The position numbers were made by a program, and so were the translations under genes. Positions 8,344 through 15,623 of a DNA stretch of 64,000 nt are shown here, piece by piece. The stretch is from an uncultured Paracoccaceae bacterium (GTDB taxonomy: Bacteria > Pseudomonadota > Alphaproteobacteria > Rhodobacterales > Rhodobacteraceae): the NCBI GenBank assembly GCA_947499725.1, contig CANMPK010000002.1, positions 557,783 to 621,782 on the forward strand, read 5' to 3'. The notes under the pieces were generated by a model. It had not been told where the DNA came from and made no database searches. It saw nothing but the letters and a program-made list of their open reading frames with translations. Within the stretch, counting starts at the first letter, position 1; every line of letters starts with the position of its first letter.

Positions 8344-8579
8344 AAACGGGGCTCGGTCAAAAGGCTGTGGGCGTTCGGCGCGGTTGGGCGCGAATCTATT
8401 GTTGCTTTGCTGGGTGTATCAATTGAGAAGCAATCTGGCGGCTGGCCGAGTTGGTGCATTCTGTAGGTGAAGCCTAATGGGTGTTGCCATGTAGGTGGGG
8501 AACGGTCCTCATGACCCGCGCCGATCGAAAATGGGCGGAACGCGATGGGTAAAACAATTCGCGTTTTTTGTAGGGTCAT
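8340..8579 (-). CDS. Possible 79-codon leader reading frame coupled to tauZ
   Basis: A reading frame of 79 codons starts after an AGGAGG (13 nt upstream of its ATG, longer than ideal) and ends in the ATGA that contains the tauZ start. TauZ lacks its own ribosome site, so coupling would make sense. Against it, the peptide is rich in Pro, His and Ser, resembles no family I know and uses several codons rare in the neighbours (CTA, AGA, ATA). The rest of this 308-bp spacer (8580-8651) holds an AT-rich stretch with TATAAA but no well-spaced -35 box. It may be non-coding leader RNA. Confidence 0.2.
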   Translation of the reverse strand: MTLQKTRIVLPIAFRPFSIGAGHEDRSPPTWQHPLGFTYRMHQLGQPPDCFSIDTPSKATIDSRPTAPNAHSLLTEPRL

Positions 8580-8651
8580 TTTGGGTTAATTTCCTCCTAA
8601 TTTATACATGAACGGAAAAATTTACCGGATCGTCAAGGGGGGGAGCGGTAT

Positions 8652-9683
8652 TTAGGACCGTTTCCCTGCTTGCAAAGCGGTGACGGCAATCATTTCGGTG
8701 ACATCCTCGGCCGAGCAGCCCCGTGAGAGGTCGTTGGCGGGTTTGGCGAGGCCTTGCAGAACGGGGCCGATTGCGCTGTAGCCGCCTAAGCGTTGGGTGA
8801 TTTTGTAGCCGATGTTTCCGGCGTCAAGATTGGGGAAGATCATCACATTGGCACGGCCCGCCACACGGCTGTCGGGGGCTTTGCGCGCGCCGACGGAGGC
8901 GGTGAAGGCCGCGTCAAACTGCAGTTCGCCTTCGATGCGCAGATCGGGTGCGTCGGCTTGTAGGGCCTCGGCGGCGGCGATGACTTTGTCGACCTTTGGA
9001 TGTTCTGCGCTGCCTTGGGTGGAAAAGGACAGCATCGCGATGCGGGGCTTTTCGAGCAGCAGATCCGTGCAGGATTGGGCGGAGGCTTTGGCGATCTCGA
9101 CCAGTTCTTCCACCGAAGGATCAATCACCAGCCCGCAGTCGGAATAGACCATGGCGCGGGCGCCTTCGGGGGCGTCTTCTGGCGGGTACATCAGGAAGAA
9201 ACTAGACACTAACTTGGTGTTTTCCGCCAATCCGATGATCTGGATGGCGTTGCGCACGATTTCACCCGTGGTGTAGACCGCGCCGCCGACTGTGCCGTCG
9301 GCCTGCCCATGTTGCACCAGCATCGCGGCGTATCCGACAGGGGTTTGCACGGCGGCGCGGGCACCTTGAAGATCAATGCCTTTGTGTTTGCGTTTTTCAA
9401 AGTACGCCTGCGCGAACCCGTTGATCAGATCCGAGGTTTTAGGATCGTGGATCGTGATGCCTTGGGGCGGTTCGGCTGTGCCGGTTTGCGTGGTGAGTTC
9501 GGTTTGGATATCTGCCAGCGTACCGACCAGAATGATCTTGGCCAGAGCTGCAGATTGAGCGGCGAGCGCCCCCGCGACAATGCGGGGGTCGCTGCCTTCG
9601 CTTAGGGCAATGGTCGCCGGTTGGGCGGGCGGGGACTGCATCAGCAGAGCCTTGGGCAGCTGTGTCATTGTCCCGCCGTCCAT
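8652..9683 (-). CDS. pta: Phosphate acetyltransferase
   Basis: This 343-residue, single-domain phosphotransacetylase interconverts acetyl-phosphate and CoA to acetyl-CoA and phosphate in the cytoplasm. Recognisable segments are LSEGSDPRIV near the N-terminus, GGAVYTTGEIVRNAIQ, and NVMIFPNLDAGNIGYKITQRLGG split across the C-terminal third, all characteristic of the PTA_PTB fold. It starts 3 bp after xsc, so the two are an operon: Xsc makes acetyl-phosphate from sulfoacetaldehyde and Pta brings it to acetyl-CoA. An internal ATG at 9668 is an alternative start. The long N-terminal regulatory domain of the enterobacterial enzyme is absent, as is usual for sulfonate-linked Pta. Confidence 0.93.
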   Translation of the reverse strand: MDGGTMTQLPKALLMQSPPAQPATIALSEGSDPRIVAGALAAQSAALAKIILVGTLADIQTELTTQTGTAEPPQGITIHDPKTSDLINGFAQAYFEKRKHKGIDLQGARAAVQTPVGYAAMLVQHGQADGTVGGAVYTTGEIVRNAIQIIGLAENTKLVSSFFLMYPPEDAPEGARAMVYSDCGLVIDPSVEELVEIAKASAQSCTDLLLEKPRIAMLSFSTQGSAEHPKVDKVIAAAEALQADAPDLRIEGELQFDAAFTASVGARKAPDSRVAGRANVMIFPNLDAGNIGYKITQRLGGYSAIGPVLQGLAKPANDLSRGCSAEDVTEMIAVTALQAGKRS

Positions 9684-9686
9684 TGC

Positions 9687-11456
9687 TTATTGGCTGCGCA
9701 TGTCGTCGCGGCTGATGCCGGCGACGGAGACTGGCTTTTTCATCGCGTCGCGACGGAAAGGTTCGCCCAGCTCTTGGTTCAGCATGACTTCGATGAAGGT
9801 GGTTTTCTTCTCGTCCATCTGGCGCTTGACCGCTTTGGCCAACTCGTCTGTCAACTCGCCCATGGAATAGACCGCAACGCCTTCGACGCCGCAGGCTTTT
9901 GCGATGCCCGCGTAAGAGACTTCTTGGGACAGTTCTGTGCCCACGAAGTTGTCGTCGAACCAGAGCGTTGTGTTGCGCTTTTCTGCGCCCCATTGGAAGT
10001 TGCGGAAGATCACCATGGTGACGGCAGGCCAGTCATCGCGGTTCACGGAAACCATTTCGTTCATCGAAATGCCGAAGGCACCGTCGCCCGCAAAGCCCAC
10101 AACAGGCACCTCAGGTTTGCCGATTTTCGCGCCAACGATGGCTGGGAAGCCGTAGCCACAGGGGCCAAACAGACCCGGCGCAAGGTATTTTCGGCCTTCG
10201 TCAAAGGATGGGTAGGCGTTGCCGATCGCGCAGTTGTTGCCGATGTCGGAAGAGATGATCGCTTCGCGTGGCAGGGCGGATTGGATCGCGCGCCATGCCA
10301 TACGTGGGGACATCTTTTCTGGCTCGCGGCCACGAGCGCGTTCGTTCCATGTGGTGCCCGGGTCATCGTCTTCGTGATCCATCGCTGTGAGCTGCTGCGC
10401 CCATGCGGTTTTGGCATCAGAGATGGTGTTTTTCCGTGTGTCGCGATCTGTGTCGCCTGCTGTGTCAGACAGGCGTGCCAGAATGCCCTGCGCGACTTTC
10501 TTGGCGTCGCCTACGATGCCCACACTAACCGGTTTGGTCAGGCCGATGCGGTCTGGGTTGATATCAACCTGAATGATCTTGGCTTGAGTTGGCCAATAGT
10601 CGATCCCATAGCCCGGCAGGGTGGAGAATGGGTTCAGGCGTGTGCCGAGGGCCAGAACAACGTCTGCCTTGGCGATCAGTTCCATACCTGCCTTAGAGCC
10701 GTTGTAGCCCAATGGGCCAGCAAACAGCGGGTGCGAGCCTGGGAAGGCGTCGTTGTGTTGGTAGCCGACACAGACTGGGGCTGTGAGGCGTTCGGCCAAT
10801 GCGGCGGAATCGTCGATGGCCCCGGCCAGAACAACGCCTGCACCGTTCAGGATAACTGGGAATTTCGCGCTGGACAGAAGGTCTGCGGCTTTGGCCACGG
10901 CCTCGTCGCCGCCCTGTGGGCGTTCGAAGTCCACGATGGCTGGCAGGTCGATGTCGATCACTTGGGTCCAGAAGTCACGCGGCACGTTGATCTGCGCTGG
11001 GGCAGAGGCGCGTTTGGCTTGCAGGATCACGCGGTTCAGAACTTCGGCCATACGGGATGGGTCGCGGACCTCTTCCTGATAGGCAACCATGTCTTCCAAA
11101 AGCGCCATTTGCTCGACCTCTTGGAAGCCACCTTGGCCGATGGTTTTGTTCGCCGCCTGTGGCGTGACGATCAGAAGTGGAGTGTGGTTCCAGTAAGCTG
11201 TTTTGATCGGGGTGACCAAAGAGGTGATCCCCGGACCGTTCTGCGCCACCATCATGGACATTTTGCCTGTCGCACGGGTGTAGCCGTCGGCCATCATGCC
11301 GGCGTTGCATTCGTGGGCACAGTCAAAAAAGGTGATGCCAGCTGCCGGAAACAGATCAGAGATCGGCATCATGGCAGAGCCGATAATGCCAAAGGCGTTA
11401 TCGATCCCATGCATCTGAAGCACTTTGACGAATGCTTCTTCGGTGGTCATTTTCAT
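9687..11456 (-). CDS. xsc: Sulfoacetaldehyde acetyltransferase
   Basis: The 589-residue thiamin-diphosphate enzyme converts sulfoacetaldehyde and phosphate to acetyl-phosphate and sulfite. The ThDP activator glutamate lies in DCAHECNAGMMADGY (about 45-59), and the cofactor site follows the GDG...N pattern (AGDGAFGISMNEM to FRNFQWGAEKRN). The Xsc-typical stretch HTPLLIVTPQAANKTIGQGG is present. It is the key desulfonating enzyme of the taurine pathway. It is followed directly by pta and preceded by a pair of TauR-like boxes ending about 80 bp before its ATG. The length and motifs match the family; general acetolactate synthases are less likely. Confidence 0.95.
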   Translation of the reverse strand: MKMTTEEAFVKVLQMHGIDNAFGIIGSAMMPISDLFPAAGITFFDCAHECNAGMMADGYTRATGKMSMMVAQNGPGITSLVTPIKTAYWNHTPLLIVTPQAANKTIGQGGFQEVEQMALLEDMVAYQEEVRDPSRMAEVLNRVILQAKRASAPAQINVPRDFWTQVIDIDLPAIVDFERPQGGDEAVAKAADLLSSAKFPVILNGAGVVLAGAIDDSAALAERLTAPVCVGYQHNDAFPGSHPLFAGPLGYNGSKAGMELIAKADVVLALGTRLNPFSTLPGYGIDYWPTQAKIIQVDINPDRIGLTKPVSVGIVGDAKKVAQGILARLSDTAGDTDRDTRKNTISDAKTAWAQQLTAMDHEDDDPGTTWNERARGREPEKMSPRMAWRAIQSALPREAIISSDIGNNCAIGNAYPSFDEGRKYLAPGLFGPCGYGFPAIVGAKIGKPEVPVVGFAGDGAFGISMNEMVSVNRDDWPAVTMVIFRNFQWGAEKRNTTLWFDDNFVGTELSQEVSYAGIAKACGVEGVAVYSMGELTDELAKAVKRQMDEKKTTFIEVMLNQELGEPFRRDAMKKPVSVAGISRDDMRSQ

Positions 11457-11535
11457 TTGGAGCTCTCCTGAAGAACGGGAAAAAGGGCGCGTTTTACGCG
11501 GATTTGATTAGATTAGGGGGAGTCTTTTAGGACCA

Positions 11536-11567
11536 ATAGGGCCACATTTTGATCGGGATATAGCCAG
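11536..11567 (-). promoter_or_regulatory. TauR-type operator pair upstream of xsc
   Basis: Read toward xsc on the minus strand there are two direct repeats, CTGGCTATAT (11567-11558) and GTGGCCCTAT (11545-11536), exactly 22 bp apart. They match the pairs near tpa and tauR in sequence and spacing and resemble the CTGGACYTAA boxes I recall for Rhodobacter TauR. The pair ends 79 bp before the xsc start codon, a sensible activator position. Confidence 0.65.
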
Positions 11568-11585
11568 TCTGTCACAAAGAGCAGG

Positions 11586-13043
11586 TTAGCTGCGCAGGGT
11601 TTCGGCGATGATGCGGATGCCCTCTGGGATGCGTGATGCTGGAATTGAAGAATAGGCCAAGCGGTAGAACTCGCGCGGGCGGTGGGTGCCGTTAAAGAAT
11701 GGGCGGCCCGGTTCGATAAGCACACCGCGGGTCAGGAGTTCTGCATATAGCTCTTCAGTATCCACGCCGCGGGGCGCGCGCATCCAGAGAGAAGACCCGC
11801 CATGCGCGCCTTGTCCGGCAATGGAGAGCCCGTTTTTCTGTATGGCAGTTTGCATGGCTGTGTGACGTTCAGATAGGGCAATGCGCAGGCGGCGGATTAG
11901 GGCGTCGTAGTGGCCTAAGGACAGGAAGTAAGCAGCGGTGCGCATGGTGTGGCCCGGAGGGTGGCGCAGGACGGATGCGCGCAGGGCACGGGCTTCTCGG
12001 ATGAACTCTTCGGAGCCGACAAGATAGCCAAGGCGCAGGCCGGGGAAAATGGATTTGGAGAAGCTGCCCACGTAGATCACGCGTCCGTCTGTATCCAGTG
12101 ACTTCAGGGCTGGAGAGGGCGTGTTGAGGAAGGACATTTCAAATTCATAGTCGTCTTCCACGATCACCGCGTCCAATTCACGCGCGCGATCCAGCAGAGC
12201 TTGCCGACGGGTCATGGGCATGGTGGCTGCGGTGGGGCATTGATGGCTGGGCGTGGTGAAAATCACATCGGTTTGCGGGGGGATGGCGTGGGGCGGAAGG
12301 CCGTCTTGGTCAACAGGCAAAGGCGCTATGTGACAGCGCGACTGGGTGAGAATGTCGCGTAGGGCGTGATAGCAAGGGTCTTCGATCGCTACAGTGCGGC
12401 GTTGGGTGAGCAGCACTTGCGCGGTGAGCCACAGGGCGTTTTGCGCGCCGAGGGTGATCAGGATTTCCTGCGGGCGCGCAGCGATGCCGCGGCGGGGCAG
12501 GGTGTGGCGCGCGACGAATTCGACGAGTCGTGGATCGTCTTGATCGCTGTAATCCGTTGTCAGGGATGTAAAATCTTTTTGCCCCAAAGCTTGCAATGCG
12601 CAGAGGCGCCAGTTGGCGTGATCAAACAGCGAGCTGTCGGCTTGGCCATAGATGAAGGGGTATTTGTGTTCAGCCCAGTTCAGCGGTTTGGATGGGGTGT
12701 CTCCACCAGAGAATTTGCGGCCAATCGCGCGGGACCAATCGACGTTGTCAGCGGACTGACGAATGGCTTGGAAGGGCGGCGGTTCTGGTGCGTTTTCAGA
12801 GACGTAATAGCCAGAGCGCCCTTTGGAGGAGAGGTATTCATTCGCCTGCAATTCGGTATAGGCCAGCGTGACCGTGATGCGGCTGACGCCAAGGTGTTGA
12901 GAGAGCTTGCGGGTCGATGGAAGTTTCTCGCCTTTACGGAAGCGACCAGAGAGGATGCCTTCGGCGATCATCTGTTGGATCTGCGCCTGCAGGGTGCCCT
13001 GAAAATAGGGGTTCAAGAAAAATGTTTCGACAGAGATAGACAT
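11586..13043 (-). CDS. tauR: TauR, MocR-type PLP-dependent regulator of taurine genes
   Basis: The 485-residue protein has a GntR-type winged helix (about 14-80, with GEKLPSTRKLSQHLGVSR) fused to a fold-type-I aminotransferase domain. Lys330 in SFSK should bind PLP. MocR-family TauR senses taurine through PLP and activates taurine catabolic genes. The gene lies between xsc-pta and tpa, all on the same strand, and three operator-like pairs surround it. One pair is only 15-46 bp upstream of its own start and points away from it, which suggests autorepression. The ATG at 13043 is the natural start. Other MocR regulators are possible, but the context is decisive. Confidence 0.92.
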   Translation of the reverse strand: MSISVETFFLNPYFQGTLQAQIQQMIAEGILSGRFRKGEKLPSTRKLSQHLGVSRITVTLAYTELQANEYLSSKGRSGYYVSENAPEPPPFQAIRQSADNVDWSRAIGRKFSGGDTPSKPLNWAEHKYPFIYGQADSSLFDHANWRLCALQALGQKDFTSLTTDYSDQDDPRLVEFVARHTLPRRGIAARPQEILITLGAQNALWLTAQVLLTQRRTVAIEDPCYHALRDILTQSRCHIAPLPVDQDGLPPHAIPPQTDVIFTTPSHQCPTAATMPMTRRQALLDRARELDAVIVEDDYEFEMSFLNTPSPALKSLDTDGRVIYVGSFSKSIFPGLRLGYLVGSEEFIREARALRASVLRHPPGHTMRTAAYFLSLGHYDALIRRLRIALSERHTAMQTAIQKNGLSIAGQGAHGGSSLWMRAPRGVDTEELYAELLTRGVLIEPGRPFFNGTHRPREFYRLAYSSIPASRIPEGIRIIAETLRS

Positions 13044-13057
13044 CGTGCGCCTTTCAA

Positions 13058-13089
13058 CTGGACCTATGCGACGAAAATGTTGGCTCTAT
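13058..13089 (+). promoter_or_regulatory. TauR-type operator pair next to tauR, reversed orientation
   Basis: Direct repeats CTGGACCTAT (13058-13067) and TTGGCTCTAT (13080-13089) are again 22 bp apart. They read on the plus strand, away from tauR, and lie very close to the tauR ATG (13043). This placement would block rather than help tauR transcription, fitting the autorepression known for MocR regulators. Confidence 0.6.
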
Positions 13090-13134
13090 TGCCTCTCGAA
13101 TTCAAGGATTTCGTTTGAAGGGTGTGTATATTTG

Positions 13135-13180
13135 AATTGTACAAATCGCCCCTTTCGAAGGTTGAAATGTACACTTGGGC
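13135..13180 (-). repeat. 46-bp palindromic element, copy 1
   Basis: An inverted-repeat element with TTGTACA and TGTACA flanks around TCGCCCCTTTC lies 7 bp beyond the stop of the acetyltransferase gene. An ungapped comparison with 48678-48723 shows 35 of 46 identical positions, including an 11-base identical core. Both copies sit just downstream of a minus-strand stop codon in the same orientation. Role unknown; a transcript-end or repetitive extragenic element is likely. Confidence 0.6.
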
Positions 13181-13187
13181 AAACTGC

Positions 13188-13763
13188 CTATTCCGTGCGC
13201 AGTTTGAGTTGCAGTTCATTGCGCACGGCTTTCCATTCACTCGTCAAGATCGAATAGACCGCGATGTTCAGGGGCTGACCTTTGCGCGAAATCCGTTCGC
13301 CGCGTAGCGTGCCATCCAGTTGACCGCCCAGCGATTGGATGATGGCGCGGTGCTCTGTGTGATTGGATTGCGCCCGCATTTGAATGGTCTGGGCTTTCGC
13401 GAATTCAAAGCCATAGGAGAGCATCATGAGAAAGGTCTCGATGAGTTCCACTTCTGTCGGGCTGGCAAGCCAGATGTCTCCGATTTCGAGACGTTTGTGG
13501 GCGCGGTCGATGGCGCTGTATTTGACCATGCCGAGCGTTTCGCCAGAGGGGCGTTGAACTGTGTAGCTGATGCATTTCGCATCTGCCTGTTGTTCCAGCG
13601 CGAAAGACACTTCGTCGGCCATGTCGAAATCACGTGGCACACGGCAGCCTGCAGGCACGTGGTCAGAGGCCTGCGCCGCTTGGGCGAGGCCTTCGGTGTG
13701 TTTGTGCGTGAGAGGCGAGAGCGAAACATGTTGTCCGCACAGCGCCTTTGGTCGTGGCCACAT
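13188..13763 (-). CDS. GNAT-family acetyltransferase in the tpa operon
   Basis: The 191-residue protein looks like a RimJ/RimL-type (Acetyltransf_3) GNAT enzyme. A GETLGMVKYSAIDRAHKRLEIG segment (split around 84-105) corresponds to the central strands, and SNHTEHRAIIQSLGGQLDG with SILTSEW near the end is the usual C-terminal part. It would transfer acetyl from acetyl-CoA to an amine. It starts 51 bp after tpa on the same strand, without an obvious promoter between, so it is probably co-expressed with taurine aminotransferase. The substrate is unknown; detoxification or N-acetylation of an amino compound linked to taurine is only a guess. Confidence 0.75.
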   Translation of the reverse strand: MWPRPKALCGQHVSLSPLTHKHTEGLAQAAQASDHVPAGCRVPRDFDMADEVSFALEQQADAKCISYTVQRPSGETLGMVKYSAIDRAHKRLEIGDIWLASPTEVELIETFLMMLSYGFEFAKAQTIQMRAQSNHTEHRAIIQSLGGQLDGTLRGERISRKGQPLNIAVYSILTSEWKAVRNELQLKLRTE

Positions 13764-13814
13764 AGACTCTAAACTTGTTTAAATCCGCCTGCACCAAGGC
13801 GCAGGCGGCGGGGA

Positions 13815-15212
13815 TTAGCCGAAGACATTTGTAAGTGCAATGTCCACAGCGTTGGTAATTTGATCGATGTCCTGTTCGGTGGCGATCAGGGCCGGGCTGA
13901 AGCAGAGTGTATTGTTACGCCCCGGGATGGAGCGATTGGTGACACCGATGATCACGCCTTGCGCGCCGCAGTCTGCGACGACTTTTTGCGCGTCTGCTTC
14001 GTCGACCGGTTCTTTGGTGTCGCGGTCTTTGACCAGTTCGACCCCTTGGAACAGACCTTTGCCGCGCACATCGCCAATGACTTGATGTTTCTCCATTAAG
14101 GCCATCAGGTTTGCGTTCATACGCGCGCCCATTTTGGTGCAGTTTTCCAGCAGCTCTTCATCTTCGATGATCTGCATATTGGCCAAGGCCGCAGCAGGGC
14201 CGGCGGTGCAGCCGCCGAAGGTAGAGATGTCGCGGAAGTAGTTCATTGGGTCGTCGGCATCGTCTTTGAACATGTCAAAGACCTCTTCTGTGGTGACCAT
14301 GCAGGCGATGGCGGCGTAGCCAGAGGCAACGCCTTTCGCCATGGTCACGAAGTCTGGTTTGATGCCGTAGTGCTGATAGCCAAACCATGTGCCGGTGCGG
14401 CCCACGCCACAAACGACTTCGTCGATGTGCAGCAGGATATCATATTGTTTGCAGATTTCCTGAACACGTGGCCAGTAGCCTTCGGGCGCTTCGATGACGC
14501 CGCCGCCTGCGGTGATCGGCTCAAGGCAGAGGGCGCCGATTGTGTCTGGGCCTTCGCGTAGGATGACCTCTTCGATCTGGTTGGCGGCTGCGATGCCGAA
14601 GTCTTCGCCAGAAAGATGATCTAGGCCAAGTTCGTGTTTGCGGTATTCCATGCAATGCGGCACGCGTACAAAGCCTGGTGCGAAGGGGCCGTATTGCGCG
14701 TTGCGCTCGTCTTGGCCGCCTGCGGACATGGCTGCCAAGGTGGAGCCGTGGTAATCGCGTTCGCGGTAGAGGATTTTGGTTTTTGTGCCGCCATATTTTT
14801 TATGGGCGATTTGGCGGACGAGCTTGAAGACTTTCTCGTTCGCTTCGGAGCCGGAGTTTGTGTAGTAGACCCGCGACATGCCGGGCATTTTGCTGATCAG
14901 TTTTTCTGCATAGAGCGCGCCCGGGATGGAGCCCGCGCTTTGGGCGAAATAGCAGAGCTGCATTAGTTGATCTTTGACCGCATCGCAGATGGTCTCGCGG
15001 CCATAGCCGACATTGACTGTCCAGACGCCACCGGACACGGCATCTAGAAACTCCTTGCCGTTCTGATCCCAGACGCGCATACCTTTGCCTTCGACGATGA
15101 TGCGAGGGTCTGCAGATTCCAGAGGCTTATGCTGCAGCAGATGGTGCCAAACATTGGCTTTATCCGCGGCGACGACTCGGGAGAGATCATTTTCTTTTAA
15201 CGTACCGTCCAT
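13815..15212 (-). CDS. tpa: Taurine:pyruvate aminotransferase
   Basis: This class-III PLP aminotransferase (465 residues from ATG 15212) transfers the amino group of taurine to pyruvate, giving sulfoacetaldehyde and alanine. Visible features are the opening MDGTLKENDLSRVV, NSGSEANEKVFKLVRQ for cofactor binding, LHIDEVVCGVGRTG and the PLP lysine in TMAKGVASGY. A 19-codon upstream extension is open but un-Tpa-like, so the internal ATG was chosen. It lies head-to-head with tauABC, 411 bp apart, and supplies the substrate of Xsc. Other omega-aminotransferases share the fold; the neighbourhood makes Tpa very likely. Confidence 0.93.
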   Translation of the reverse strand: MDGTLKENDLSRVVAADKANVWHHLLQHKPLESADPRIIVEGKGMRVWDQNGKEFLDAVSGGVWTVNVGYGRETICDAVKDQLMQLCYFAQSAGSIPGALYAEKLISKMPGMSRVYYTNSGSEANEKVFKLVRQIAHKKYGGTKTKILYRERDYHGSTLAAMSAGGQDERNAQYGPFAPGFVRVPHCMEYRKHELGLDHLSGEDFGIAAANQIEEVILREGPDTIGALCLEPITAGGGVIEAPEGYWPRVQEICKQYDILLHIDEVVCGVGRTGTWFGYQHYGIKPDFVTMAKGVASGYAAIACMVTTEEVFDMFKDDADDPMNYFRDISTFGGCTAGPAAALANMQIIEDEELLENCTKMGARMNANLMALMEKHQVIGDVRGKGLFQGVELVKDRDTKEPVDEADAQKVVADCGAQGVIIGVTNRSIPGRNNTLCFSPALIATEQDIDQITNAVDIALTNVFG

Positions 15213-15623
15213 TTTGGAAGACCTTGTAAATAAGCGCTTTTTGCGCGGCAAAATCTGGGGGAGCCCCAAGAATCTGGGGCGTTTGTGCAGCCAGTGTCGC
15301 CGTATTTTTGAGCAATTCCATAGGGCCAGAAAACTTGGCCTTTAAGTCCAGAATTTCGTGTGGATTTTGCTTAAAAAAGATCTTATTTCGCGTAAGTGTA
15401 TGAATTTTATTGTCAAAAAATACTGTTGATATGCTTAAGTATTGCGTTGTTCTGCTTGGCTTTAAATGTTTTGGTGAAAAAAACGTTGATCGGTTGCCAC
15501 TTTTCAGTTCGGATCGTGGCAGGAGCGGAAAAACTTTCGCCCATCCGCTAGGCAGCGGAAAAGACTGCGCGGATTTTTTAGCCATTTGGTGAAATGGCTC
15601 ATTATGCACGGGAGCTAATGAAG
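15213..15623. other. Divergent tpa/tauA control region
   Basis: This 411-bp non-coding stretch separates tpa from tauA. It contains the TauR-type operator pair at 15320-15351. From about 15360 to 15480 it is AT-rich, in contrast to the GC-rich genes, and includes TTGTCA (about 15410) as a possible -35 element of tauA without a convincing -10 box. A single TTGGCTTTAA at 15456-15465 resembles one half of a TauR pair, but no partner stands 22 bp away. Confidence 0.6.
15320..15351 (-). promoter_or_regulatory. TauR-type operator pair upstream of tpa
   Basis: Read toward tpa on the minus strand, CTGGACTTAA (15351-15342) and CTGGCCCTAT (15329-15320) are direct repeats 22 bp apart. The first matches exactly the CTGGACYTAA consensus I recall for Rhodobacter capsulatus TauR. 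The pair ends about 107 bp before the tpa start and about 270 bp before tauA, so it may serve both promoters. Confidence 0.75.

Noticed and set aside
8570..8601. TauR operator before the tauZ-soeABC operon
   Set aside because: GTAGGGTCAT is only a partial match to a half-site, and the base pattern 22 bp away does not fit.
9621..11471. 616-codon open frame on the plus strand opposite xsc
   Set aside because: It is antisense to a clear xsc, is rich in Cys, His and Trp and matches no family; it reflects the GC-rich codon use of xsc.
15456..15465. Fourth TauR box before tauA (TTGGCTTTAA)
   Set aside because: No partner half-site is found 22 bp on either side.
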